Made by a program: the position numbers and the translations under genes. From Heliocidaris tuberculata (taxonomy: Eukaryota > Echinodermata > Echinoidea > Camarodonta > Echinometridae): 64,000 nt of DNA. The first letter of the stretch is position 1; each line of letters starts with the position of its first letter. A model generated the notes under the pieces. It searched no databases. It worked only from the letters and a program-made list of their open reading frames with translations, and had not been told where the DNA came from. Location: positions 2,356,831 to 2,420,830 of the forward strand of contig CM046839.1 in NCBI GenBank assembly GCA_025618425.1. Reading direction: 5' to 3'. Positions 1 through 12,085 of the stretch are shown one piece after another.

Positions 1-91
1 GGGTGCAATTTGATCACTTTTATGTCAGCAATATCCTCAATAATTCTAAAATGAAATAAATAAATGAATTGTCTTGGTTCTCTCACTCCAG

Positions 92-3000
92 GTTTCACCG
101 GGATCCTTCTGGTAATGGTCTGTGCCGTCATGTACACCTTCGCCTTCCAGTATGCCCGTCGTCGTGTCTTCAACCTGTTCTGGTTCACACATAACATGTG
201 GATCGTGTACTTCATCTTGATGTTCCTGCACGGATCTGGTCGTCTTGTCCAGCCTCCCTTCATGCACTACTTCTCTCTCGGTCCCATCGTCCTCTTCACT
301 CTGGACAAATTGGTCAGTGTCAGCAGGAAGAAGGCTGAGATCGCCGTCACTCGCGCTGATCTCCTGCCATCAGGTACGTCAATAACACAGTTCTAGTATA
401 GCGGGTACATGAATATGAGTATGTTTTGTTCTTTTCAGTTAGCCCTATCTTCATGAAACCTTTTCCAAAAGTGCTTTCACAGGTTTTCTAAGGATAATTA
501 AGTAAATTCAGTTATATTAAATATTAATCATACTCGAGACAGTGCTCTTTTGATACAACATGAAAGCTCATAATTCAGTGTTTCCACTTTTCAAAATGAA
601 TTATCCTGAAATGAACACTGAAAATTCCTGGAATTTCAAAAAATATCCTGAAATTTTTTAAATGAGCTACGATCGCCTCCAAACCTTCCTTACATGATCT
701 CTGTAGAATGTGCACTGATCATTACCCTATATACTGTATATTAGTTCACACCTCACTGCACTTGCATATATGCATCATGTTCCAATGAACCGTCTGGTTG
801 TGCCCATACATAGTGTACATCTATGGTGTACACACTTTTTTTTTTCAAAATATTTTATTAGAGATTTCATTCAAAATAGATCATTACATAAAATAAATGC
901 AAATAATTTCAAACAAATACAAATCTTCATTTCGTTTTCATACCATACTGTTAAATTATTCACAAGACAAGCATGGAAGAATGTTGGAATGAAATCACTA
1001 AGTAAATAATATATTGACAAACACTAACGTACGCCCTATACCCCCTCCCTATGTCCCACAATGTATAATATTCAATGTAAATGATCTTTCATTCAAAATA
1101 TGTTAATGTTCCTTTCTTTTTTGTTATTTTCCTAGTTCATATAAATATCTCCTTTAAATGAATAAAGGGGTAAACAAAAATGTATAATTACGGTATAATT
1201 AAATGAAATACAATTCTTCATGTTATATTCATATCATAAATAATAAGATGTGCATTTAACAATTTACCCAAGAGAAGGGGAAAATGATCATTCATGAAAA
1301 GTAACATAATGCATATTTTTATATAAACCCTGCATCGGCATACCTTGTTACCCCTTTCACTACTTACCCCCCCCCCCCCACCCCTTCTCAGCATTCACAT
1401 TCACACTCACTAACATCCAACAAACATACCAAGATTTACACACGCACAACACTAGACACATCATACCTGCTCACAATCACATCCTTATTCACTTTCAGTT
1501 CTTCCCATTTCTGTAAGTGTAAATGTAACTTCCCTGTCTTCGTTGCTAGATTTTTTTCTTCCTCTATACAATCAGCTATATATTTTTGTATTTTCGTAGA
1601 TGAAGGAACCTGGCCTTGAGCCCTAGAATGGAAAATTGCATATTTAATAAACATGACCAAAGAATTTACACATTTATTTCTATTTGAATTACCAGGTAAT
1701 CCCATGTATATATCCCCCCCCCCAATTCATATCTTTTAATTCAGCCAAGCCAAAATATTCAATACAAAATTGCCATAACAGTTTCACTTTCGCACAGTTC
1801 AGAAATATATGAAAGTAAGACTCAATCTCCTTATAACAAAATGAGCAATAATTGTCCCTCACAAACCCAATCCTCATCAAATGTTCTTTTTTATATATAG
1901 CTCCATGTAAAAGTATAAATTGAAATTCCCTTTGTTTTCTAATGAGAGTTGTGTTCCTTGCTCGGATAAAAAAGTACATATTTCTTTATTTGTAAAGTTG
2001 AAATTGCTGTGACCATGCATCCTTTACTGTTAAGTTATACGATTCACGTAAATTGTTGATAAAACAGTTATAAATAGTTCTAGATTTAACTACCTGAAAA
2101 GTTGTTTCCTGCCCAGCAATATTCATGTTTATATTAAAGTAAAAAAAAAAAAATCAATTTTCATAAATTTGACCGAAGGAGTAGCATTTTTCCAACTAAT
2201 TGGTATGGCATGAGCAATATCAATTATCTGGAGCAATTGATTTGCATTAATCCCAAGATTTTGAAAATAAACCACAGGCTTTATATGCCCATTGTCAAAA
2301 ATGTGATTTACAGTGCGTATGCCTTTTTTTAAATAGATCGATATCACAGATCATTTTACCTCTTATACAAATATTATGATTATTAAATATAACCGGATTA
2401 ACCTCCCCTTCAGAGTATCTATATTTCCTCATATCTTGCCAAGCCTTCAGCATTTCTGAATAAAATTGTGGTATTGTTAATGTTAATTTAGAAGTGTCAA
2501 ACACGCACACGCATGCACCATAGAACACACACACACACACACTGCTTACTGCATGCACTTGTCTAAATGGACAAAGTCATAATCAGACGGTGCTCATTCT
2601 GATTAGTCTCCCTTCAAGCCTTCTTATGTTTAAAACAAAGTACTGGGATTTTATATTTCTCCTTTTTTTTCCTTTGGTTTTTTTTTTCCTATTCTTTCTT
2701 TTTCTTTTCTTTATTTGTTTAACTTTTGCCTACATTTTTGTTAGTCTATTCACGGAATCCCCAAATATCCTGGAAAAATCCTGGAATTTTTTCAATTCCT
2801 GAAATTATCCTTGAAAACCTCAAAAACTCCTGGAAACTCCTGAATTCCAGGAGAAGTGGAAACGCTGTCATAATTACCAATGATGAATGCCTACAGTGAT
2901 AAGGATAATTGAGCAAATTCAGTTATATTAAATATTAATCATACTCGAGACAGTGCTCTTTTAATACAACATGAAAGGTCATAATTACCAATGATGAATG

Positions 3001-4115
3001 CCTATAGTGATCAGGTGTACCCGTTGGAAGATACAAAACTGCCAATGTCTTTGCTAAAAAGGATTTTAAGAGAGCTGTTAAAAACTATGTTATTACAAGT
3101 TTTTAATACATTTTACATTTCTATTGACAGATGTGACAATGCTTGAATTCAAACGTCCTCAAGGCTTCGAATACAAGTCTGGTCAGTGGGTCCGTATCGC
3201 CTGCAAGACCCTGTCATCCAGCGAGTACCATCCCTTCACCCTGACATCAGCTCCTCATGAAGAGAACCTATCCCTTCACATCAGAGCCGTAGGACCATGG
3301 ACTATGAACCTCAGGTCGACCTATGATCCTAACGTCGTGCGTGAGCATCCTCTACCAAAGGTACGTATTTGCCACATCTTGTTCAAGAAATCTCCGCAAC
3401 ACGCAAGTGTAGCCAAGCGACAGAAGTCCATCCGACCAAATATAAATGCGTAGATTTGCATTTGTAAACTTGGAATGATTTATAATGATCATATAAATGA
3501 TATAATATGCTACATATTGTGTTCCTTATGGCGCTGTAGTCCAACTCCATATTTGATTCTTGCTAATCTGTTTTAATTGTAGCTGTTTCTTGACGGGCCA
3601 TACGGAGAGGGTCATCAGGATTGGTACCAGTATGAGGTGGCTGTGCTGGTAGGAGGTGGTATCGGTGTAACCCCATTCGCCTCTATCCTCAAGGACATTG
3701 TCAACAAATCAAGCATCGGTGCACGCCTTACATGCAAGAAGGTTAGTGTTTCTGACTGTTTATTTAGCCCGTTCACATTTCCATAATTACAAATTATCAT
3801 TATCTTTCTACTTACTGTATGCCATATTAAATTTGAAAATTCATCAGCCACGGTGTTTGCACGTTTCACTTTCTATAGTATTCTTTCGATTCTTTTGAGT
3901 GGTTTGAAACTTTGGGGATCTGCGCAGAGAATACAACTTGAATGTTATCATAGTCTAAAGAAAACAGAACAATTCATGGCGAATAATGAAATAAGAATGT
4001 GCACTTTATATATATGCCTTCATCACTGATATATATATATATATATTTTTTTTTGTTTTGTTTTTGCGGCGTGTCATTCAAAATAGCTGGTGCAGATATT
4101 TTGAATGATAGTATA

Positions 4116-4190
<75 letters not shown>

Positions 4191-5614
4191 GTTATCAGAT
4201 ATATCCATTTAGAAATACATGTATATGAAAGTCAGTAATTCTGTGCGAAAATTTCTCCTATGAAAATCACGAAAAGAGACAATATTTCTGCTTCTCCATA
4301 TGTTCGGAAGACTCGTCTGACATTGAAACCATTGTTGTTTCCTCAGGTCTACTTCATCTGGGTGACCCGTACGCAGAAACATTATGAATGGCTGACCGAC
4401 ATCATCCGAGATGTCGAAGACAATGACACCAATGACCTAGTCAGCGTTCACATCTTCGTTACTCAATTCTTCCAGAAGTTCGATCTCCGAACCACTATGC
4501 TCGTAAGTATAGTGTATTTCTCGGAATTAAGTAAACAATTTATGAAGGACATATCACGAAAAGGCAGCTGAAAGACTCCAATCAAATTGGGTAGAAGATT
4601 TGTTTCTTTCATCATGTATTACGACTTGGTGTGTGTGTATACAGCATTCGATCTTGGTTTGCACTTGATTGTTTGGAATGCAGTAAAAAACTAAATTGAA
4701 CTGAATACAAAGATCCATCAATTTTCATAATTATGCAGCAAATAACTGTCAATTTACAAGCTTTTTTCTTCATGGACATAGGATCAATTCTAAATATCCC
4801 GAGAAGAATATATATTTCTGCAAGTTGACATTGAAAATTATCCTTGTTTTAATGAAGAGACATTTAAGGAAATCTTTTATATCGCCAACGTTTCAATTCA
4901 ATCTACGCGTCTATATCACCATGTTGAGCTTTATTTCTATACAATTATTTGAAACTTGCTCCTTAGTTCTTTTGTAGAGGATTAGTTTCATTTTCGTTCT
5001 TTTTTTTTGTCCACAGTACATCTGCGAGCGTCATTTCCAGAAGATCTCCAACCGCTCATTGTTCACTGGTCTCAAGTCCATCACTCATTTCGGACGTCCT
5101 CAGTTCACTTCTTTCCTTCAATCTCTGGAGGATGAACATCCAGGAGTAAGTACCTCACTGTCTTCCTTATACCCCAGTCAAAAGAATGAGAACGACTTTA
5201 GACCGACTACAAACCGAACAAACAAATTATATTAACCCAATAGCAGACTTTTAAAGATATTGATAATGGGTTACTGAACAATTTTGCCTGTTTAAGTCCA
5301 TTGTTAGTTAGTTGCTTCCTTTAAAATGTCATGGAGGTAAATATTCCTGGTAATAAAGGGAATTCAGTGAGTGAACATGTAGTGTAAACTATATTCCTCT
5401 CATCTGTAGTTTAATATAATTAACCATGGCATCAAGGATGATCTTGCTCTGCATTGATTCTAATCAAAATACTATATTTGTGTCTTGACAGGTTGGAAAG
5501 ATTGGAGTGTTTAGCTGCGGTCCTCCAGGCATGACTGGTGGGGTGGAACAGGCATGTGTAGACCTTAACAAGTTCGATGGCGCAGCCTTCATCCATCACT
5601 ACGAGAACTTCTAG
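92..5614 (+). CDS. DUOX: Dual oxidase (DUOX), C-terminal six exons; 5' part lies outside the window
   Basis: Catalytic end of an NADPH oxidase that makes extracellular H2O2 from cytosolic NADPH through FAD and two haems. Coding exons: 92-373, 3131-3360, 3583-3741, 4347-4502, 5017-5145, 5492-5614, all with AG/GT borders and matching phases, giving about 359 residues. Exon 1 carries late membrane helices with the haem-ligand pattern FWFTHNMW...FLHG. Exon 2 has the FAD motif [11 protein letters not shown]. Exon 3 has [12 protein letters not shown] and the glycine-rich [12 protein letters not shown] of the NADPH site. The last exon has CGPPGMT and ends FIHHYENF, the typical NOX/DUOX terminus. The peroxidase-like and EF-hand regions that separate DUOX from other NOX proteins are upstream and not visible. 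I call DUOX from the close match of this C-terminal part and the adjacent DUOXA gene. Sea urchin Udx1, which makes the fertilisation H2O2 burst, belongs to this family; equivalence is inference. Confidence 0.93.
576..2867. mobile_element. hAT-like DNA transposon, non-autonomous, with 8 bp target-site duplication
   Basis: Terminal inverted repeats read CAGTGTTTCCACTTTTC at the left and CAGCGTTTCCACTTCTC (reverse complement) at the right. The identical 8-mer TCATAATT flanks both ends (568-575 and 2868-2875). An 8 bp duplication with a CAG(C/T)G end fits the hAT superfamily. No transposase reading frame is visible. Most of the interior is a LINE fragment, so about 550 bp belongs to the element itself. 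Confidence 0.8.
831..2560 (-). mobile_element. 5'-truncated LINE fragment with zinc-binding RT C-terminus
   Basis: On the - strand, 1979-1689 encodes a peptide with the pattern [16 protein letters not shown]...RIGFV..NYCSFC...[10 protein letters not shown]...LW. This is the zf-RVT (CxxC...HxxxxC) domain found after the reverse transcriptase in LINE ORF2 proteins. 2558-2129 holds further ORF2-like peptide ([14 protein letters not shown]) in a different frame and 1705-1436 the downstream tail. The T-run at 831-840 is the likely poly(A) end. It is broken by frame changes and stops, so it is dead. Confidence 0.75.
4111..4189. repeat. (TA)n(CA)n microsatellite in a DUOX intron
   Basis: A TA run is followed directly by a CA run. 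It lies just downstream of a small hairpin with 11 bp arms, CATTCAAAATA and TATTTTGAATG, at about 4075-4108. Confidence 0.95.
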
Positions 5615-7510
5615 ATATTGTATACTACAACATGCACACCCCCCCCCCCCCCCCAGTGACGAGACAAGCGCCCGTCTTCCTTGGAAATATCCAGAGGCTT
5701 ACCAAGCCATTGTGGCTTGCAGAACGGGACGAGTACCTATTTATTTACTGTGCTCATAGGTTTATCGGGCTTCACAACCTGTGTCAAGTAGAGCAATTAC
5801 TTTCTTTCTCTCAATATGAAATCTCCTTATCACCTAGTACAGATTTAACACGAAATCAAGTTTTACCGCGCATGATGATATTTATGTTCACTTAAGGCTG
5901 TAAAATATTTACGTCAAGTATAGGACGGGCGTCTTGGTATACGGTTGCTGGTGTTTTTCACAATTAATGTATTTGGATGGCAAATGACCTCAATGACATA
6001 TTGTTTAAATCAAGAGAGTTTGTAAACCTTATTTGAGAAAAACATTTTTATAACATTTTAATATTTGTTCCATGAAATTAACTGAAGTTAAAAGTACTAT
6101 AATAATATATTTTTGTATAAGTATGTCACTTGATATTATGTGTACATGTGCATTGTCCATAAACGTTGGTACTTAAAAAGTAGGGGTGTATTGTTGCACC
6201 GATGAGACTGTACTGTAGATATCACTGTAGACGTAGCTTGTGGACTAAAACAAACAAAAAAAAAATGTCAAAAGAATATTGCTTAATATGCGATCAGAAT
6301 GTTATCATATTAAGGAAAAGAGCAGCTCTTGCTAGGTCCAGAATTACATGATCATATCGTCGTTCTGTGTTTGTTTCTGAGCACTGGAGACAGGTTTTGA
6401 AAACTGTAATACTCAACCTTTGACGCAAAGTATAAGCTATGATAAATTTCATAACCGGTATTTAATTCTTGAAATCCTAGTTTATTTATAATGAATGGTC
6501 AAATAATGAATAAGAGCAGAAAATAAACAAATATGTTTTTATCTTTTGGATTGTTACGAAATATTGGAATATACCAAATGGCACGAAAATGTCATAACAT
6601 TCAAGTCAAAATCTAAAAATTGTGTTTTCGCCTGTCTTTTTGTATGTTCATGTGCTATGTATTGTTGTGTGAATTCGTAGTGGAATAATGATTAAGCCTA
6701 CACGAGTCGTGTACGGCTACAGGACAAGATATATTTTACCCCAAAAGACAGTTTACACTTCTTGATGTATATTGGGAAATGACAATAGAATAGCATGTTC
6801 ATGAAATCAAAGGAATATATTCTTCGTATATATGTGGGATTGAATGTGAGCAAATATTTTTCAAATTAAAACAATTTTGACAACTAAGCAACTCCCGATA
6901 ATGAATAAAGATGAATACCTTAAGCTCTTTCGATACATTAATGATGTGCAATTTTAGCTGCGAAAGAAACTTTTTCTGAAAGAAACCCACGTTTACTTCA
7001 TGCATATCGTTAATAATCTCGTCGTCTTTCAGATTTGAACAATTTCTATGAATGATTAAAGATGAAAACACAAATTTCAATTATTAAGCTATAAAAATGA
7101 TTACCTATAATTTAGAAGTCTAAATAGATGTATATATTCAGATAACATTTCATTGAATAGATTTAACAGAATTTGTTTTTTGTCTTTTTGTCTAGCTTTC
7201 AGAAGCGGTAATGTTCGTGTTGAATGTTCAGAAAGAAACAAACGATTAACTAATAAAAGTGTTACACCTTTATGAAAAAAGCTATAGATATAATAACCAG
7301 AATTGTTTTTTTGTTTTGTTTTTGTTTTTTTTTGTTTTGTTATTTGTCTTCCCGATATGAATGTTTTGATGAAAAACGATATTTCATAGTCTATGCAGAA
7401 ACTGTACATATATATGTGGAGACTGATATGTTCACCCTTTCGTTTTGTCTCTTTTTTTTTTTTTTTTTATCAATGGATGGATGAATAAAAGAACGTTTTG
7501 TAGATGATAA
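5615..7510 (+). other. DUOX 3' UTR
   Basis: AT-rich non-coding DNA follows the DUOX stop. A poly(C) tract lies at 5640-5654, about 26 bases after the stop codon. The best poly(A) signal is AATAAA at 7484-7489, with T/G-rich sequence downstream; AATAAA at about 6521 is an earlier alternative. Open frames here have no recognisable similarity. The length of the UTR is inferred. Confidence 0.55.
7484..7489 (+). terminator. Candidate poly(A) signal AATAAA for DUOX
   Basis: Canonical hexamer on the coding strand about 1.87 kb after the stop, followed by GT-rich sequence. Earlier hexamers exist, so usage is uncertain. Confidence 0.4.
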
Positions 7511-7724
7511 ATTTCATGTCATGTCACAGAGTGGTCCTTTATTTCGTGTAAAACTGTAGCATTCACTTTTCATATTTCTTGTTCGAATCGAGATGATAAA
7601 AAGCTTATGGTCTGTTTTTAAAATAGTGTATTTAGGTAAAACCTGATTTTAGTGCCAACATGGTCTAGAGCGCTTCTGCAAATCTTCAAAACTATGTTCC
7701 TACAGGACAGCCATGAATATGAAT

Positions 7725-7905
7725 ATGATGATGATGATTTATTTATTTATTTCTGATTTTCATACAGGGTGACTCATTATCACCAATATTGGTGGTCTTC
7801 CATGAGGCCCTGATAGCAATAATAAGTAACAATAATAGCCAACAAAATCATGAAAATAAACTCATAAAAAAAAATAAAAAAATAAGAACATACATAAATA
7901 AATAA

Positions 7906-7980
<75 letters not shown>

Positions 7981-9788
7981 AAGTACATGTATCTTATAAA
8001 ACAGTTAAATACAAATAATTATTTATTATTGATAATGATATTAAATCATACATTTTGAAAAGTATTATGTCATCTACATTTTTGGGCAAAGAAACACACC
8101 ATCAAACATATTTTGCAAATCAGGGCAACAAAAAATGACATATATCTGATGAAGACAAAAATAAAATAGCATCAAGTGAAATTTCCTAGCAATAAGAATG
8201 AATATGACTCATTTACCATGCTGTTCTGTAAACGAATCAAACCAATCGTTTGAATTTACAAGAGAATGCGTAGAAATGCGATAAGGAATGAGAGTAAAAC
8301 TTCAGCTAAGAAACTAAATAAAATTCCTCTTGCCATTCTTATTGGGAACAGATATTGCAAGATCTTTTGAACATATATTTAGATGTGTTCACAGAGCTTG
8401 CCATTTTTAGTGATCTGTCCAACTGATTCCATGCTATAATTGAAGATACGAGGGGGCTATGTTTAAAGCATTCTGTTTTATACTTTGGCACAGAAAGTAA
8501 ACCTTCATCTGCCTGCCTCGTATGATACTGATGAATGTCACTTACTTTAACTAAACTTCATTGTAAATAGGATGGTGCCAAATTATGTGTACACTTGAAC
8601 ATCAAAGTATAACACGCTGAAATTCAAATCGTTTCTTAATTGGCATCCATTTCAGATTGCTAATTAGTTCACTTGATAGAGTCTCATAACTTTTGTTTGA
8701 AACTGTTCTAGCAGCTCGTTTTTGAACTTTCTGAAGTTTATACGTTTGTTCCTGATATCGAATTGACCGCACAGAGGAACAATAATCAAAGTGAGGCAAC
8801 ACGAGTGCATTATACAGCATCTTTAAAGATGTTAATGGTAAATAATCCTTTGCTTGTTTTATTACACTGACATTTCTTTGCGTTACCTTTGTTACTTTGT
8901 TAACGTATTTGGACCAATTCAATTCTTCATCAATTAATATACCAAGACATTTGGCGGCATTAACTCTTTTCAATACCTTTCCATTTATAGAAACATTGGA
9001 GGATGTTATTTTGTTTAAATTAGCACGCGAAGCTATATGACCATCACGCATGTCTTCTCGGTGTTCAGTACAAGGCGGTTTTGATTAATCCATATACCAT
9101 TAATTCTTCCAATGCGAAAGAAAGATTTTGTTCAACCTCAGCTACGCTACTTCCACTTATAGTTAAAGTGGTATCGTCCGCATACATATCAACATAACCA
9201 TCAGATATACAATTTAGTAAGGTATTTACATAGATGGGAAATAATAACGGACCCATTATAGATCCATGTGGTACGCCCATCAATAAAGTTAATGGATTAG
9301 ATTTAGCACCTTTAAAATAAACAGACTGTTCACGACCTGTTCACGACCTGTTAAATAAGATCTAAACCATTTTACACATTCATGTGAACATCCAATAGCA
9401 GATAACTTTCCTAATAATAGATTGTGATCAACGGTGTCAAATGCTTTACGAAGGTCTATGAAAGCGACTCCAGAGATCTGTCTGTTTTCAATGTTCCATG
9501 ACAAATTATTAACAAATTTCATGAGTGCTGTTGATGTAGAATGCTTTGCTCGAAAACCAGACTGACTGGAGTTCAATATATTTTTATCGTCAACGAATTC
9601 AGAAAGTTGGCGATGTATGATTTTGCTAAAAACGGGCAAAATAGAAATTGGGCGGTAATTGCTTTGATCGGACATATCACCAGCTTTAAAAATTTGAATT
9701 ACTCGAGTTTCTTTCCACCCCTTGGGTACACATCCCGTGGTCAAAGATGTATTTATCATATCGGTTAACGATCCCGCTATCACATCGC
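7725..9788 (-). mobile_element. Truncated non-LTR retrotransposon with reverse transcriptase (copy 1)
   Basis: Read on the - strand, 9783-9289 encodes RT motifs (SNYRPISILPVFSKI, QSGFRAKHST, FIDLRKAFDTVDH). 9283-9065 carries GVPHGSIMGPLLF and the catalytic box YADDTT. 9051-8602 carries the CLGILID and LPHFDYC blocks typical of CR1/Jockey-type ORF2. The frame is lost near 9340 and again near 9065. Downstream is 3' non-coding sequence ending in a short (ATC)n-like tail at about 7725-7755. The 5' end is truncated near 9788. Non-functional. Confidence 0.88.
7910..7979. repeat. (TA)n(CA)n microsatellite inside the LINE 3' region
   Basis: A long alternating TA run passes into CA repeats, within the 3' non-coding part of the RT element. 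Confidence 0.95.
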
Positions 9789-10264
9789 TATGATGATGAT
9801 GATGACGATGATGATTGATGATAATGATGAAAATGATAACATTAACACAATTAGTGTAAGACTGCTCAATATTTTAGTCCTTTGAAACATAAAAGTCGTA
9901 GAGTAATGAAAATAAGCATTAAAAAAAAAACATACATATGGATGGAATAACAAGTGTAAAACGTACTGCATAGAACTGCTCATAAAATTATATCAACTGT
10001 GTTAGATGCTGGGAGTTACAATATGGCCGCCGTTTGTCATCGGCGGATTTAGATTATAATGGCCCTTTTTATCATGAAACACCTTATCCACATTCCCATC
10101 AAAATGGCAACCCCCTGCCCATGGAAGGATGTCTAAGAAGGAAAAGGAGAACTTAGAAGAGATTGTTCCTTTACCAAAGAGGACTTGTTTTCAGATTTTT
10201 GAACAGGCTCACATTTTGACATTATATGATCTGCTGATGTTTTGGATTTCATTTCCAAAATAGA
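9789..10264. other. Intergenic stretch, no gene seen
   Basis: Begins with ATG/ATGATG-type simple sequence, followed by AT-rich unique-looking DNA. No conserved peptide or RNA gene recognised. Confidence 0.5.
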
Positions 10265-10346
10265 GTCTGTGGCCGATATTCTCGACAGCCGCATAAGTTT
10301 AGGCCAGGCTTAAACCCCGCCTAAGTGCGCAGATTTAGGCCACTGA

Positions 10347-10434
10347 GTGGACTTGTTCACAAAGTTAATCAAATTTATGGATGTTTCTTTCCTCGGGAAC
10401 TAGTAAGGAGGCATTCCATTAACCTGTTATTAAA
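10347..10434 (+). repeat. Truncated copy of the ACCTGTTCACAAA MITE family
   Basis: Matches the left third of fuller copies at 23155-23393 and 60897-61131 (same TTCACAAAG and TTTATGGATGTTTCTTTCCT blocks), then stops abruptly at CCTGTTATT. Confidence 0.7.
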
Positions 10435-10714
10435 CGCAACTCGATTTTCATCCAATCAGGATCGCGTATTTGAGACTTGCGTTTAATTTTTTGAGTTGCG
10501 ATTAAACGCAACTTTTTATGCAAGAGGGCCCAGGTCTATTATAGAGTGCTAAATGTCACCCTCTTAATGATATACAAATCACCATAATTCTGAAACTAAA
10601 TGCAAATGCAAATACTTGTCTTGATGAAGTTGATTTCCGATGTTCATTTCACACCAATATTCTTTTTGTTAAAATTTAGTTTGTTTCATAAATGTAATGA
10701 TTTGTACAGAACTT

Positions 10715-12022
10715 AAGGGTTTGATTTGATTTGATGTGAATTTATTCAGACATTATAAAAACATGTCTCGGGTAAACAAAAAAGGTTTGACCAACCCATA
10801 TAAGTCTGTTTCCCGGATATAAACAACAAGTAGATTCAATATCATAAACATATTGCACAAGGTATTTATTTTAAAAAATATAAACGAAGACAATAGTGAT
10901 GATTACAAGTAAAAACAATGTAGGATTGCAGAGTACAAACTTACTCAGTTGAGGTAAAGTATCTGTGAAATTAACTATGTGGGTAGAGATGGTTATTTAA
11001 CGCTTTTTTAAACATGCTAAGAGTTTTCATATTGACTACATACTTCGGAAGTTTGTTCCAATCATTTATGGTTTTAGGATAAAATGAGTTCATATAATAA
11101 TCTGTTCTTGCGAAGGGTACGTGCATCTTTAAGTTATGATCGTTTCTTCCATTTCTGTTCGCAGGTGTGCACCTGTTTTTATGTCCTATATCTATTAAAC
11201 CATTAACAAGCTTATAATAAAACACAAGTCGGAGGTACTTTCGTCTATTCTCTAGTGTATTCATACTTAACTTTTTTAATAACGTATTATAACTAGTACT
11301 CCAGTCTTTGCACATCATTCTTAAATAACGTTTTTGAATTCGTTCGACTAATTGTTTTTGTGAATTTCTATATGGATCCCATGCTATACAACAATAATCC
11401 AAACGTGAGCGTACTCAAGATTCATAAAGATTTGTTAAAACAGATTTTGGACAGTCAACAAAGTTCCTCCGAATAATACCAACAAGTCTATTGCACTTCA
11501 CATGTAATTGAGAACAATGATCATTCCAATTTAAAGTATTGTTTATCATAGGACCTAAATATTTCTCTGACATTGTATTTTGTAACTCCTGACCATCAAT
11601 AGTATATGTGTAACCTATATCGTGAAGCTTCCGAGACATCGTCATGATCTTGCATTTAGATAAATTAAAATCGAGCATCCATGTCTAAGACCACTGATTT
11701 AAAACTTCCAGATCATTTTGTAAAATTTTACAATCGTCTAAAGTGGAAATACGACGATATAAAATGCAATCATCAGCATATAATCTAATGGTAGAGGCGA
11801 TGTTATTTGATATATCATTAATAAAACATAGAAATAACGCCGGACCCAAAATTGTGCCTTGAGCAACACCAGATTTAACATCAATCCATGAAGAAAATTT
11901 ACCATTAATAACAACTCTTTGCGATCTTTTTTGTAAAAAATTCATTATCCAATTTAAATTATTTGATTTCACACCATATACTTGCAGCTTTGTTCTTAGA
12001 AGGGTTGATACTTGGCCTCCCA
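10715..12022 (-). mobile_element. Truncated non-LTR retrotransposon with reverse transcriptase (copy 2)
   Basis: On the - strand, 12023-11685 encodes GVAQGTILGPALFL and the catalytic box YADDC. 11678-11415 holds the KYLGPMINNTLNW block. 11402-10971 holds the ORF2 end (MDYCCIAWDPY, LEKRRKYLRL-like, NDWNKLPKYVV). Two frame breaks separate the three blocks. A short (ATCAA)n-like tail at about 10716-10735 marks the 3' end. It differs in sequence from the 7725-9788 copy, so a second CR1/Jockey-like lineage is present. Confidence 0.88.
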
Positions 12023-12085
12023 TGAATCAGCGGCCTAAGATAAGCCAGGCTTTACTTAGGCCGCTTTCGAGAATACGGGTCATAG

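Larger units (their letters stand above)
489..3010. repeat. 111 bp tandem duplication split by a transposon
   Basis: Copy 1 is 489-575 plus 2876-2899, interrupted by the hAT-like element. Copy 2 is uninterrupted at 2900-3010. The two copies are nearly identical over 111 bp, with only a few substitutions, for example GATACAAC versus AATACAAC. Confidence 0.85.
374..3130 (+). other. DUOX intron carrying nested transposons
   Basis: Intron between the first two visible DUOX exons. It contains a 111 bp tandem duplication, a hAT-like element inserted into the first copy, and a LINE fragment inside that element; these are listed separately. No host coding sequence is seen. Confidence 0.8.
10265..12085. 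repeat. Inverted-repeat element split by other insertions
   Basis: Sequence around 10275-10315 (TATTCTCGACAGCCGC...AGGCCAGGCTTA) is matched in inverted orientation by 12030-12080 (TAAGCCAGGCTTTACTTAGGCCGCTTTCGAGAATA). This looks like the two ends of a foldback MITE. A LINE fragment and part of another MITE (10347-10434) lie between them, which suggests nested insertion. Exact ends are uncertain. Confidence 0.5.
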
